Positions 8,557 to 19,508 of a DNA stretch of 64,000 nucleotides are shown here, in pieces (position 1 is the stretch's first letter; each line of letters begins with the position of its first letter). This DNA comes from Paucisalibacillus algeriensis. GTDB taxonomy: Bacteria > Bacillota > Bacilli > Bacillales > Amphibacillaceae. Position numbers and translations under genes: made by a program. The notes under the pieces are model-generated. The model saw nothing but the letters and a program-made list of their open reading frames with translations, had not been told where the DNA came from and made no database searches. The DNA is taken from the NCBI RefSeq assembly GCF_000577245.1, contig NZ_CBYO010000014.1:1-64000 (forward strand), in the 5' to 3' direction.

Positions 8557-8596
8557 AGGGCTAATTTTATTAGTGAAATACTGACAAATTAGCCCT
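8557..8596 (+). terminator. terminator of modAB
   Basis: AGGGCTAATTT (8557-8567) pairs with AAATTAGCCCT (8586-8596), directly after the modB stop. Confidence 0.65.
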
Positions 8597-8633
8597 AATA
8601 CTATGTAAAATGCCCAATAAAAAGAAGAAAAAT

Positions 8634-9203
8634 TTAGACCCTTAGTGACCCACGGAACCCTCTAGCTCCATAGTAAGAATCTGCACCATTGTGATATACG
8701 AAAACATGATCGTAGCGATAATCACAAAAAAGTGCACCGCCAAGTTCTCGAATAGTCGATGGTGTTTGTATCCAACTCGATGTTTTCATATCGAAATTCC
8801 CTAGTTTTTGCAACTCCCTATATTGTTCTTCTGTTAATATTTCAATGCCCATGGCAGTTGCCATATCCATAGCACTAGTCTCTGGCTTATGTTTTTTCCT
8901 TGCCTCCAGTGCTGCACGATCATAACATATGCTTCTGCGGCCTTTTGGACTTTCTTTTGAACAATCACAAAAAATATACTCGTCCTTCTCCTGATCATAA
9001 CCGATAACATCCGGTTCGCCTTCAGTTCTATCCATTTCATGTAGTGACCATAGTTTTTCTGGATTACTTACTAACCTTGCTTGAATTTCATCCCATTTAA
9101 GACCTTGATGACGGTCCATATTGGACTCGAAACGGGCTTTCAATACTCCTAGTAGATAATCATGCTGTTCTTGAGATAATTTCTTTTTATTGCTAGTTGA
9201 CAT
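8634..9203 (-). CDS. DUF4256 domain protein
   Basis: This 189-residue soluble protein matches the DUF4256 family over its whole length. Recognisable features are FICDCSKESPKGRRS-like cysteine text around residues 74-90, DMATAMGIEIL near 112 and the C-terminal YNHGADSYYGARGFRG-type motif. The family occurs in many bacteria and has no known function. ATG 9203 has the strong SD AGGAGGAAAAG upstream. It is a single gene, convergent with modAB. The 170-base spacer to the next gene shows nothing further. Confidence 0.85.
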   Translation of the reverse strand: MSTSNKKKLSQEQHDYLLGVLKARFESNMDRHQGLKWDEIQARLVSNPEKLWSLHEMDRTEGEPDVIGYDQEKDEYIFCDCSKESPKGRRSICYDRAALEARKKHKPETSAMDMATAMGIEILTEEQYRELQKLGNFDMKTSSWIQTPSTIRELGGALFCDYRYDHVFVYHNGADSYYGARGFRGSLRV

Positions 9204-9373
9204 GTTACTTTTCCTCCTAGATTTTTACTCATTATATTTTTAAACATATTTACATGCTTACCGTTCAATAGAATAGTTGTATGACTTAAGTTTACATTAT
9301 ATATTAGGATTATGTAATTCCATCAGTCTCGTTTGCGGTGTGCTCTATCTTATAGAAAACCAATCAAATCAGG

Positions 9374-10084
9374 TTAACCAGGAAAAAGTGAATCTAGGTA
9401 TGTTGTTTCCAATTCCATTTCTTTAACTTGCTGATCATAATAAACGTTATATGCCTTTGAATTTGGTCTGGAGCTTATAACTTTATGTATGGTTCGATCA
9501 ATATAATGAATGGCAACACCATCATCAGCAGCAATTCCAGGTTGAATTTTTTTAGAATCTATTAATTTATGATAAGTAGGTCTTCTATCTTCTTCTCCAT
9601 CATAATGAGGACAATTACTCCCCTTCAAAAAACCCAAACATTTTATTGGTTCTAGTCCTTCGCCATAAGAATCAGTCACTCCTTCTTCAAACCAACAAAT
9701 GGAGCCTGCGCTAATCCCTGTTAATAATACACCCTTCTCCCAAGCCTTTCTTAAGATAGTATCTAATCCCCATTCTTTCCATAAGATTAACAAGTTTCTA
9801 GTATTTCCTCCACCAACATATATAATATCTTTTTCTAAAATATAGTTCATTAAATCTCTTGTTGGTGGTTTAAATAATGATAAGTGTGAAGGTTGACATG
9901 ATTGGTTTTTGAAGAAGTTATAAAATCTTGAAATATAATGATCGGAATCTCCGCTTGCAGTTGGTATAAAACAAATTTTTGGATTCGTTTTATCAGACTG
10001 ATTCAGTATATATGTATCTAGCAAAGGATTATCAGGCTCCATAGAGAAGCCCCCACCTCCTAGAGTAATTATTTGTCTCTTCAT
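9374..10084 (-). CDS. peptidase S51 (dipeptidase E-like) family protein
   Basis: This is a 236-residue cytoplasmic serine peptidase of family S51 (PepE/cyanophycinase-like, class I glutamine amidotransferase fold). The nucleophile elbow GISAGSICWF is near residue 125, preceded by YVGGGNTRNLL near 92, both family hallmarks. PepE members cleave Asp-X dipeptides, but close Bacillus homologues are uncharacterised. ATG 10084 follows CGAGGTGG. It stands alone; no operon partner is visible. Confidence 0.85.
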   Translation of the reverse strand: MKRQIITLGGGGFSMEPDNPLLDTYILNQSDKTNPKICFIPTASGDSDHYISRFYNFFKNQSCQPSHLSLFKPPTRDLMNYILEKDIIYVGGGNTRNLLILWKEWGLDTILRKAWEKGVLLTGISAGSICWFEEGVTDSYGEGLEPIKCLGFLKGSNCPHYDGEEDRRPTYHKLIDSKKIQPGIAADDGVAIHYIDRTIHKVISSRPNSKAYNVYYDQQVKEMELETTYLDSLFPG

Positions 10085-10269
10085 CTTATATCCACCTCGT
10101 GATTAGGCATAATAAATAATTTCTCATCTCAATCTTTCTCTTCCTTCTTCAGGAGTTCCAATATCCCTACTCAATGAATATCCCCCCAATACAAGTTTTT
10201 AATAAATTGTCCTGTTAGAAAACTAACTCGATATAACCATACTACCATAATATTCTTAATAGCTAGTTA

Positions 10270-10322
10270 AACAAAAGAAAAATGACTATTAACTTGAGAG
10301 TTATAGTCATTTTTCTTTTGTT
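10270..10322 (-). terminator. long terminator hairpin after the YhfW-like gene
   Basis: The 20-bp arms 10270-10289 and 10303-10322 pair perfectly and contain A-rich/T-rich stretches that would work on either strand. It closes the minus-strand oxidoreductase gene. The rest of the 10085-10355 spacer shows nothing I can name. Confidence 0.7.
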
Positions 10323-10355
10323 GGTTACATTATAATCAAACTCTAGATTTGTTTT

Positions 10356-11885
10356 TTACTCCAAATCAATTCGCTCGAGTGGTCTCTTTGCTGGCCCTTC
10401 CATTACCTCGCCAGTATAGGAAAACCTTGAACCATGACATGGACAATCCCACGATCTCTCACCCGAATTCCATTCCACTTCACAGCCCATGTGGGTACAG
10501 GTGGTATCAACAGCAAAGAATTTATCTTCTTTGTCCTTGTATACACCTGTTCTCTTGCCGTTAATACGGGTAACGGTAGCGTCATCAGTAGATAACGTTT
10601 TGATGTTATTATCTGTAAATTCCAATTTACCTTTTATTAAATGTTTTGCTACATCTGCGTTAATCCGGGCAAATTTACGTAAAGATGGATCCGCTTGGAA
10701 CCTAGATGGTGTGTATAGATCTTTATATGGACTTTCTTTTCCGGTTATTAAATCTGTTAATATCTTTGCTGCAATTGTTCCATTTGACATACCCCATTTT
10801 CTAAAGCCTGTTGCTACAAACACAGCCTCTTCTTCCTCTGAAACGCGGCCAATATAAGGAAGTTTATCCAATGTTGTTAAGTCCTGAGTAGACCAACGGA
10901 ATAAGATTTTCTCGATGCCAAGATGTGCTTCTGCAAAATCCTGCAAAGCTTGATAGTGTTCTATTGTTGATTTCCCTTGTCCGGTCTTATGCTTCTCCCC
11001 AATAACTAACCACACTTCTTCTCCATCTATCTCTACAGAACGTAGAGAGCGAGTGGGTGACTCTGCAGAAATGTACATTCCACCAGGAAATTTCTTTTTT
11101 GCTTTGACTGCTAACGCATATGATCTTTCCGGATACATTCTAGCTGGATAAAACCCTTGCCCATCGTAAAAAGGAAAGTGGGAGGCTTCTATTACATATT
11201 GACAAACAATTCGTTGCCCTTCCCTAGTTATAATTGCTGGGTTCTTATTATATTCCACATCAATTGCTGTAGTGTTTTCAAATAGTTGTGCTCCATTTTT
11301 GACACTTTCCTCGGCTAGCCTTTTTAAGAATTTCAATGGATGATACTGAGCTTGATTTTTCATTATTAAGGCTTTTTTATGTGGTACCTGTAACGGTACA
11401 GAATCCGTTAATTCACCTTCTATTCCTAGCTGGTCATATGCCTTTTTCTCATTCTCTAATTGTGTTATGTATTCATCTGAATTGGTGTAAATAATGGCAT
11501 CTTGTTCTTTGAAGTCACAATCAATGTTTAATTCCGTTGTTGTTTTCTCAATAAACTCTTTGGCCTCCATTTGGGCTTGGTAATATAATTTTGTTTTATC
11601 TTCTCCAAAATGCTTAATAAATTCGTCATAAATGATATCGTGTTGAGCAGTAATCTTTGCCGTAGTGTGTCCTGTAGTACCATTTAAAATTACACCTGCG
11701 TCAATAAGTGCTACTTTAATGTTCTGCTTGGACAGCAAATAAGCAGCAGTAATCCCTACTATACCCCCTCCAACAATTCCAACGTCTGCTTTGATGGACT
11801 CTTTTAATTTTGGAAAACTAGGAAAATCAAGTTTATCTCGCCAATATGGTTCTGGGAACTGAGGTAATTCTTTTGATTCATTCAT
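10356..11885 (-). CDS. yhfW: FAD-dependent oxidoreductase with C-terminal Rieske domain (YhfW-like)
   Basis: This 509-residue protein has two parts. Residues 1-400 are a DAO-type FAD oxidoreductase with the dinucleotide motif VGIVGGGIVGITAAYLL near 36 and a closing VATGFRKWGMSNGT near 357. The C-terminal 80 residues are a Rieske [2Fe-2S] domain with ligands in CTHMGCEVEW and CPCHGSRFS. Length and architecture match B. subtilis YhfW. The substrate is unknown; an electron path from flavin to Rieske cluster is implied. It is a single gene with its own terminator. Confidence 0.9.
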   Translation of the reverse strand: MNESKELPQFPEPYWRDKLDFPSFPKLKESIKADVGIVGGGIVGITAAYLLSKQNIKVALIDAGVILNGTTGHTTAKITAQHDIIYDEFIKHFGEDKTKLYYQAQMEAKEFIEKTTTELNIDCDFKEQDAIIYTNSDEYITQLENEKKAYDQLGIEGELTDSVPLQVPHKKALIMKNQAQYHPLKFLKRLAEESVKNGAQLFENTTAIDVEYNKNPAIITREGQRIVCQYVIEASHFPFYDGQGFYPARMYPERSYALAVKAKKKFPGGMYISAESPTRSLRSVEIDGEEVWLVIGEKHKTGQGKSTIEHYQALQDFAEAHLGIEKILFRWSTQDLTTLDKLPYIGRVSEEEEAVFVATGFRKWGMSNGTIAAKILTDLITGKESPYKDLYTPSRFQADPSLRKFARINADVAKHLIKGKLEFTDNNIKTLSTDDATVTRINGKRTGVYKDKEDKFFAVDTTCTHMGCEVEWNSGERSWDCPCHGSRFSYTGEVMEGPAKRPLERIDLE

Positions 11886-12106
11886 GTTTTTTCACTCCTC
11901 ATAATCTACAATCTACAATTTCAATCGTCTAATTTGTCATTTTGAAACTATATTTGTCAGTATTCCCCATCGAACCTGGAATTATTTGACTACCATTCAT
12001 AATTTTAGAGGGGAAAATTTTACCCTCACATAAACATAACGAGACTATAAATGTTTAGATAGTAATGAAATAAACATTTATAAGTAAAGAATTTCTAAAT
12101 AAAAAA

Positions 12107-12127
12107 GCTACCTAGTTAACAGGTAGC
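12107..12127 (-). terminator. terminator of the ferredoxin gene
   Basis: GCTACCT (12107-12113) pairs with AGGTAGC (12121-12127). On the minus strand six Ts follow. The remainder of the 11886-12138 spacer holds no other feature I can see. Confidence 0.75.
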
Positions 12128-12138
12128 GAATCCTTGTA

Positions 12139-12378
12139 TTATCGATCTTCAAAAAACTTACGATTTAATAGAATATATTCATTTTCCGCTTCAGGAACTT
12201 CATCTTCCATAAAGATTGCTTCAACGGGGCAAACTGCTTCACATGCTCCACAATCTATACAAATATCTGGATCTATATAAAACATATCTTCCCCTTCTTC
12301 TATACAATCAACAGGGCAGACTTCCACACACTCAGCTGCCTTTTCTGTTTTACAAGGCGATGTAATGACAAATGCCAT
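12139..12378 (-). CDS. bacterial-type ferredoxin, two Fe-S clusters
   Basis: This 79-residue acidic electron carrier has two cluster-binding regions. The first has cysteines at about 8, 16, 20 and 24 (spaced CX7CX3CP) and the second has CIDCGACEAVCP at about 41-52. The first spacing is typical of seven-iron (3Fe-4S plus 4Fe-4S) ferredoxins such as those of Bacillus. ATG 12378 follows AGGAGGGT. It is transcribed alone and ends at a terminator, so its redox partners are not indicated by neighbours. Confidence 0.93.
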   Translation of the reverse strand: MAFVITSPCKTEKAAECVEVCPVDCIEEGEDMFYIDPDICIDCGACEAVCPVEAIFMEDEVPEAENEYILLNRKFFEDR

Positions 12379-12543
12379 GTAATACCCTCCTCTATTAATA
12401 AATTAAAAAGCCTCTATCTTGAAATACCATAATATAGTAATTATACTACAGAACATTATTTTTTTGTTCAAGCAATTACTAATAGAATCACCTTTTTCAT
12501 TTTTTTCATACTATTAACAGTTAGTTTTTAAAGGAGAGATGTC

Positions 12544-12677
12544 ATGGAGATATACGTTAGGCGTGGCGATTCATTGTGGTGCAACTATATAATGAACCAC
12601 TCACTTTAATCATTCAATTAAACGCTAGTATTACACCTTCACAATTAATAATAGGTCAGAGAATCTTAATCCTATAA
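12544..12677 (+). pseudogene. degenerate LysM-domain protein gene
   Basis: After a strong SD (AAAGGAGAG) the frame from ATG 12544 reads MEIYVRRGDSLW, the classic start of a LysM peptidoglycan-binding module, then stops at TAA 12609. The other half of a LysM module, LIIQLNASITPSQLIIGQ, lies in another frame from 12606 to TAA 12677. A frameshift and small deletion have broken the gene. It is the only coding trace in the 12379-12859 gap. Confidence 0.7.
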
Positions 12678-12810
12678 TTTGATGAAATATACAGAGGAAA
12701 CACATTGGGGATTATGTTAGCGTATTTATATTTAAAAGTACAAAAGAATATAACAAACCATAGTAATGTGATAATTTTAACTGGAACGTTATATCTAGAC
12801 ACAACTACTT

Positions 12811-12848
12811 AGTAAAAGGGAGCTTGAAAATTCAAGCTCCCTTTTACT
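12811..12848 (-). terminator. terminator of gdhA
   Basis: Perfect 18-bp arms (12811-12828 and 12831-12848) with a 2-base centre lie just beyond the gdhA stop. The stem contains A4 and T4 runs on either strand. Confidence 0.75.
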
Positions 12849-12859
12849 GGTCAACCAAG

Positions 12860-14242
<1,383 letters not shown>

Positions 14243-14436
14243 CTAGTGTATGGTTCGTAAAATGTAATAGTGTTTTTTAAATGTATTAATAAGATAGATA
14301 AATCATGGAAGGGAAGTAAAACTGTTAAGGAAGAATTTTAAAGGGTTTTGTTTATCTTTGCGTATAGTGAAAATTAAATAATATATAAAAGTTTACCACA
14401 GAAAAGCTCATTTTCAAAACATTTGATAAAAGGAAA

Positions 14437-14461
14437 AAACCGATCCTTTAGAGACCGGTTT
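14437..14461 (-). terminator. terminator of the DUF6501-like gene
   Basis: AAACCGATC pairs with GACCGGTTT with one mismatch around a 7-base loop. A T-run follows on the minus strand. Confidence 0.65.
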
Positions 14462-14466
14462 ACCAT

Positions 14467-14670
14467 TTACACTTCTTTAAAATAGTCTTTACGGAAACCA
14501 GCAATACGATTACTATCATCAAAAATAAAATAAAACTCATCTGTTTCATTTTTGACATCGTATACTTTTCCAGGAGTTAATTTGTTATCAACTACAAATT
14601 TCTTTGCATTAGCATGTACACATTCGATTTGTTTTATCGTTGGATTATTTTCCCATTTTAAATGCATCAT
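14467..14670 (-). CDS. small conserved protein (DUF6501-like)
   Basis: This is a 67-residue soluble protein beginning MMHLKWEN, with TPGKVYDVKNETDEFYFI in the middle. The central part resembles small Firmicutes proteins annotated DUF6501, recalled from memory; function is unknown. I set the start at ATG 14670, ten bases after AAAGGGG; the in-frame ATG 14697 lacks an SD. It lies 50 bases downstream of msrAB on the same strand and could be co-transcribed with it. Confidence 0.65.
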   Translation of the reverse strand: MMHLKWENNPTIKQIECVHANAKKFVVDNKLTPGKVYDVKNETDEFYFIFDDSNRIAGFRKDYFKEV

Positions 14671-14719
14671 CTTGACGTTACCCCTTTTAGTTAACATAAT
14701 AATATTATTGTAAACTTTT

Positions 14720-15673
14720 TTAATTGAATAATTTTAATAAGTTGCCATAACCTTCTTCTTCCATTTTATCTTTTGGAATAAAACGCATTGCTGCTGAATT
14801 CATACAATAACGTAAACCACCCTGTTCTTTAGGCCCGTCCTCAAAAACATGACCCAGATGAGAGTCAGCAGTTCTACTTCTTATCTCTGTTCGAATCATA
14901 CCATGTGAGGTATCAAGTTCTTCAACTACTTCGTAAGCATCAATAGGTTTTGTAAAACTTGGCCAGCCACACCCTGCATCATATTTATCCTTAGATGAGA
15001 ATAATGGTTTCCCTGAAATGATATCTACATAAATCCCATCGTCCTCAATATCCCAATATTCATTTTGAAATGGACGCTCTGTACCTTTTTCCTGTGTGAC
15101 ATGATATTGAAGAGGGGTGAGTTTTTCTTTAAGGTCGGATTTATCGGAATTCCAGTTGCTTTTAATAAAGTCCTCCCTGCCAGATCCTTTTTTATAAAGT
15201 CGATAATGGAATGATTGTTTTTTATAATAATCTTGATGTGATGCTTCCGCTTCATAAAAAGGCATGGCAGGAAGTATTTTTGTTGCTATTGGCTTTGAAA
15301 ACTTTCCGCTTTCGTCAAGTACTTGTTTGGATTTTTCTGCTAGTTGCCTTTGTTTTTCATTATGAAAAAAAATAGCAGTTTGATATGATTCTCCACGATC
15401 ATTAAATTGCCCACCTGGATCTGTTGGATCAATTTGTTGCCAAAATGTTTCTAGTAATTGTTCATAAGGCATTAGGTCAGGATCAAAAGTAATTTGCACT
15501 GCTTCGACATGACCCGTAGTATTAGAACAAACTTGTTCATAAGTTGGATTCTTTACATGTCCACCTGTATATCCTGAAATAACACTTTCAACACCAAGTC
15601 TCGTATCAAAAGGCTCAACCATGCACCAAAAGCAACCACCTGCAAACGTTGCTTTTTCTAATTGATTTGTCAT
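14720..15673 (-). CDS. msrAB: fused peptide methionine sulfoxide reductase MsrA-MsrB
   Basis: This 317-residue two-domain repair enzyme reduces both S- and R-methionine sulfoxide in oxidised proteins. The MsrA domain (about 1-170) has the catalytic [12 protein letters not shown] near residue 13. The MsrB domain (about 175-317) has CGWPSF and the catalytic-Cys motif [11 protein letters not shown] near the end. The extra CXXC zinc pairs of some MsrB proteins are not evident. ATG 15673 follows GGAGGT by 7 bases; the longer frame to 15688 begins upstream of the SD. B. subtilis encodes the two activities as separate genes. Confidence 0.93.
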   Translation of the reverse strand: MTNQLEKATFAGGCFWCMVEPFDTRLGVESVISGYTGGHVKNPTYEQVCSNTTGHVEAVQITFDPDLMPYEQLLETFWQQIDPTDPGGQFNDRGESYQTAIFFHNEKQRQLAEKSKQVLDESGKFSKPIATKILPAMPFYEAEASHQDYYKKQSFHYRLYKKGSGREDFIKSNWNSDKSDLKEKLTPLQYHVTQEKGTERPFQNEYWDIEDDGIYVDIISGKPLFSSKDKYDAGCGWPSFTKPIDAYEVVEELDTSHGMIRTEIRSRTADSHLGHVFEDGPKEQGGLRYCMNSAAMRFIPKDKMEEEGYGNLLKLFN

Positions 15674-15746
15674 GTTCCTTACCTCCAATTATTCCTACTA
15701 TACTCATTTTTTACTTTTTAGTAGGAAAAATCAAGTGTAGAGATTC

Positions 15747-16193
15747 CTAAATAAATAATTTCGGGGTTGATTGGCCTTCTCCTGTTCGTTTAACAGATGA
15801 TTCATCATAAGTCTCTGAACTACTTGATAATGACTCTACGCTAGTACTTTCGATTACTCCACTCTCTACCTCTGTACCGTCTACATCCTTAAATGCCTTC
15901 ATCATCCGGTACATAGCAGGTAAATTCCGGACGAGCGGTCCATATTGTTTAACAATTGGAGCAGCTGTATCGACTACTCTTAAGAACTGTTGAACACCAT
16001 TCAACGTTTTCGATAATCCGTCAACACCTTTTGTAGCCATATGACCGATATTTTGATTTTGACCCATAAATTGTTGCAGCATTCCTGCAATAGGATTGTT
16101 ACGCGTTGGCATTTGTTGAAACCCTCGACTTGGAAACATAAAATCATTATGCTGCCTCATATGTTGTGATTGTCTCTGCGCTGGGAATATCAT
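15747..16193 (-). CDS. VrrA/YqfQ-like protein
   Basis: This 148-residue protein has an N-terminal third rich in Q, N, M and R (low complexity), a conserved core AAPIVKQYGPLVRNLPAMYRMMKAF at about residues 78-102, and a serine/glutamate-rich tail. The core resembles the VrrA/YqfQ family of sporeformers, whose role is unclear; YppG is a less likely alternative. The start is ATG 16193, eight bases after GAGGG; the in-frame upstream region to 16313 has no SD. It sits 200 bases after sbcC on the same strand. Confidence 0.6.
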   Translation of the reverse strand: MIFPAQRQSQHMRQHNDFMFPSRGFQQMPTRNNPIAGMLQQFMGQNQNIGHMATKGVDGLSKTLNGVQQFLRVVDTAAPIVKQYGPLVRNLPAMYRMMKAFKDVDGTEVESGVIESTSVESLSSSSETYDESSVKRTGEGQSTPKLFI

Positions 16194-16393
16194 AAAGCCA
16201 TCCCTCATTTCATAAATAATATCTAGTTCATTGTACGTATTGGCTTTTAAAGCGTGTAGGCTATCAAAACAGATAATTTGAAATGATTGGTTATATTTCC
16301 CGGGTAACCGCAAGAATCAACATTATTTGTGCGAATTTATGCGATTATTGACGAAATTACAATTATTGTTAAATTCATTGCTAGAAAGATACT

Positions 16394-19300
16394 TTATTTT
16401 CCAAAGTTGAAAGCTAAACTTGATCCTCTATGGGAAGGTGAGATTACTAATTTAGTATGAATTTCGTTCTTAAGTGCAGGAACATGGGAAATTATTCCGA
16501 GCAATCGATTACTTTCTTGTAAATCTTTTAAACAATCAATCGCTTGTTGTAAGGAAACTTCATCTAATGTTCCAAATCCTTCATCGATGAATAAGGTGTC
16601 CAGCTGAACACCTCCTGCATGTGCTTGTACAACATCTGCAAGACCAAGTGCTAAACTAAGTGCCGCTTTAAACCCCTCTCCTCCAGATAATGTCCTTACA
16701 GATCTGGTTATTCCGGTATGGTGGTCCATTACCTCAAGATCAAGTCCACTTTGCGCGCCGCGTTTAGCGACTTCACCACTCCGAATTAACTGGTAACGGT
16801 GTTCTGTCATTCGGTCTAAACGGATATTTGCTTGTAGCAATATTTCATCTAAGAATGAGGCAAGGACATACCGTTCAAAAGATAATCGCAAAGCATTATT
16901 TCCACTAGATAAATCCGCTAAACTACCAACGATATAATAGTCTTCTTCTAATTCCTTTATCTTCTTCATAACATCCACTAAGCGGCTCAAGGTTCCTTCA
17001 TCCTGGTTGATTTTTGCATTTAAGGAGAGTAATATCTCTAGTGTTTTTTGCAACTCACCTTTATAAGTAGTAACTTCATCCTCTATCTCAGTTAAGTTTA
17101 CTCTTTCCACACCAACTAGCTGTTCTTTTAATTGCTCTAGTCGATAATGAATCCGTTTAATAGCTGTTTCGAATTCTTCAATTTCCTCTTCCATTTGCAT
17201 TTGTACTTCTAACGATAATTTTGCATTTTGGTAATCCTCCAGAACATCGAAACCATTTTCCTTAATGGCGTTAATAAATTTCTCATACTGTAATTCATAA
17301 TTTGCTTTTGTTTCTTTTTCAAAATCTTGTAGTTGCTCGAATACAGTTGTTTGCTTTTGTAACATTTCGTTTGTCTTTTCATAAGAAGTTTTTAACTGCT
17401 CCCACTCTTGGATATTTTGTCTGTACTGTTTTTCTTTCTCTTCTACAGAAATGGTAAAAGCTATTGGATCCATTAAATCCTCTGGTAATTGCTTCTCTAT
17501 TTCATCTTTAATCGCTTCTGTTCTTGCTAATTCTTCTTTACGTTCTTGTGTTCTTTTTGAAATTAAATCAAACGTTTGTTTTAATTCTTTATTCTTGTTC
17601 TGAGTACTTTCCTTTTCTCTTTGAATTCGTTCAATTTCCTTTTGCTTTATGGTGATTCCTTTCAATTTCTCTTCTAGACTTCGAATCTCATTATCTACGT
17701 TCGTCATAATGGATTGGACTGATTCAATAGTAATATTAGGGAAACTATCATTCAATTCATCCTGCAGTTTATCCACAACACTTCGCTGAGTTTGTCCGTT
17801 TGTTTTATGATCTACAAATTCTAGTTGAACAGATTCAAATTCTTCCTTTTTCTTTTGAATGAGTACCTTCAACCGCTCTATTTCCTCAAAATTTCCCTCA
17901 ACCGATTCCCCAACAGCTTTTTTGGGGTGATGTATTGAACCGCAAACGGGACATGGTTCACCAGATATTAATTGACTAGCTAGAACGCTCGCATACTGTT
18001 CGTTTTGAGCTAGAACGAAAGCGTCATATTGTGCTTCTAAACGCTTAATTTCTTCTTGTTTATCTTTATATAGCTGTTGAGCAATGGAATATTTTTTTCT
18101 TAGTTTAATTAGCTTACTGTGCTCTAGTTGATAATCCACTAATTTTTTCTTTATATCTCCTTGTTTCCCTAAAGCTTCTTTTGTTTCATAGAATGCTTTC
18201 GTTAGTATTCCTTCATTAGCAAGTTGCTTTTCAAAGTCTACTATTTTAAACTCATTATCCTTTAGCTCAATTTCAATACTATGAAGCTCACTATCGCCTT
18301 TTTCTCTTTCTAGCTTCAGGTTTTTCGCTTTTTTCTTTAATTCCAAATAGGCGTTTACCTGTTCAAGCTGCTTCTTAACCTGCTTAATTTCTTCCTTTAA
18401 GTTTTCACGTTCTTGTTCTTTATTAGCCGCATTCTGATAGTTGGTTTTAACTACAGCAAATTCATTTTGGATTTGGCGTAAAAACTCTTCTTGCTCTCGT
18501 AAACGCGTTACATGTGTATTCCATTCAATTTTCCTTGCATTACTCTGCTCTTCAAATGGTATGATTTGCTGAGCAATTTTTCCGAGTTGAAGCCTGTCTT
18601 TTTTTAGGGCAATAGAATCTTTTATTACTTCTAATTGTTCATTTTCTTTCAGTAAAGATTCGTGTTCCTTAAATTTTTCCTCTATAATGCTCGCGTTTTG
18701 TAGCCTTTTCTCCATCATGGTTACTTTTTCTTGCTGTTTTTCCTTTATTTTTTGTTGTTCTAATTTTATTTTTTTTGTTTCTAATATTTCTACCTTTAAT
18801 TTTTCAAGTAGTTGTTCATTTGTATCACTTTCTTGAAGCGGAACATGACTCCATTCAACTTTTGTAAACTCATATTGAATATCAGTCTCTAATTTCTTAA
18901 TTTGAACCTCTAGCTGTTTAGATTGTGCCTTTAATTCATCTGTCATTTTTTCATAAAAATGTGTTCGAAAGATCTTTTGCAAAATTGCTTCACGATCTCT
19001 ACTGTTCTCTGAAATTAGCTTTCGGAATTCACCTTGAGGAATTAATACCATTTTACGAAATTGTTCATAGTCAAATCCTAGTTTTTCCTCTATGGTTTCA
19101 TTAACATCTTTAATTCTGGACGCAACCAGTTGCTTTTCATTTTCTGCAATCTCATAGAGCACAGCTTTAGCTGGTTCTTCTGTATAACCTTCACCACGTT
19201 CTTTTTTCTTGAATTGTTTGGGATTACGGATAATCTCATACACATTATTATTTAAAGCAAAACGAAATTCTACTTCTGTTGGCTCTTCTACCGCTGCAAA

Positions 19301-19507
19301 GTGACTTCTTAAGGAATCCTGGTCACGATCAGAGCCACTAGCTTTTCCATATAATGCGTAGCAAATCGCATCGAAAATGGTTGTTTTTCCTGCTCCGGTT
19401 GGTCCGGTGATTAGAAATATTGATTCATCGCCCAACCTATCAAAATCAACGGTTTGCTTTTCCAAATAGGGACCGAAAGCAGTCACACTGAGCTTAATCG
19501 CGCGCAT
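16394..19507 (-). CDS. sbcC: exonuclease SbcCD, ATPase subunit SbcC
   Basis: This 1037-residue Rad50-like SMC-type ATPase works with SbcD to cut hairpins and protein-blocked DNA ends. Walker A GPTGAGKT is at residues 35-42. Long coiled coils flank a zinc hook CPVCG near 519. The C-terminal lobe has the signature LSGGEGFKAALSLALG near 940 and Walker B LDTLFIDEGFGTLD. The start codon lies one base after the sbcD stop, so the two are translationally coupled. No frameshift or truncation is seen. Confidence 0.95.
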   Translation of the reverse strand: MRAIKLSVTAFGPYLEKQTVDFDRLGDESIFLITGPTGAGKTTIFDAICYALYGKASGSDRDQDSLRSHFAAVEEPTEVEFRFALNNNVYEIIRNPKQFKKKERGEGYTEEPAKAVLYEIAENEKQLVASRIKDVNETIEEKLGFDYEQFRKMVLIPQGEFRKLISENSRDREAILQKIFRTHFYEKMTDELKAQSKQLEVQIKKLETDIQYEFTKVEWSHVPLQESDTNEQLLEKLKVEILETKKIKLEQQKIKEKQQEKVTMMEKRLQNASIIEEKFKEHESLLKENEQLEVIKDSIALKKDRLQLGKIAQQIIPFEEQSNARKIEWNTHVTRLREQEEFLRQIQNEFAVVKTNYQNAANKEQERENLKEEIKQVKKQLEQVNAYLELKKKAKNLKLEREKGDSELHSIEIELKDNEFKIVDFEKQLANEGILTKAFYETKEALGKQGDIKKKLVDYQLEHSKLIKLRKKYSIAQQLYKDKQEEIKRLEAQYDAFVLAQNEQYASVLASQLISGEPCPVCGSIHHPKKAVGESVEGNFEEIERLKVLIQKKKEEFESVQLEFVDHKTNGQTQRSVVDKLQDELNDSFPNITIESVQSIMTNVDNEIRSLEEKLKGITIKQKEIERIQREKESTQNKNKELKQTFDLISKRTQERKEELARTEAIKDEIEKQLPEDLMDPIAFTISVEEKEKQYRQNIQEWEQLKTSYEKTNEMLQKQTTVFEQLQDFEKETKANYELQYEKFINAIKENGFDVLEDYQNAKLSLEVQMQMEEEIEEFETAIKRIHYRLEQLKEQLVGVERVNLTEIEDEVTTYKGELQKTLEILLSLNAKINQDEGTLSRLVDVMKKIKELEEDYYIVGSLADLSSGNNALRLSFERYVLASFLDEILLQANIRLDRMTEHRYQLIRSGEVAKRGAQSGLDLEVMDHHTGITRSVRTLSGGEGFKAALSLALGLADVVQAHAGGVQLDTLFIDEGFGTLDEVSLQQAIDCLKDLQESNRLLGIISHVPALKNEIHTKLVISPSHRGSSLAFNFGK

Positions 19508-19508
19508 A

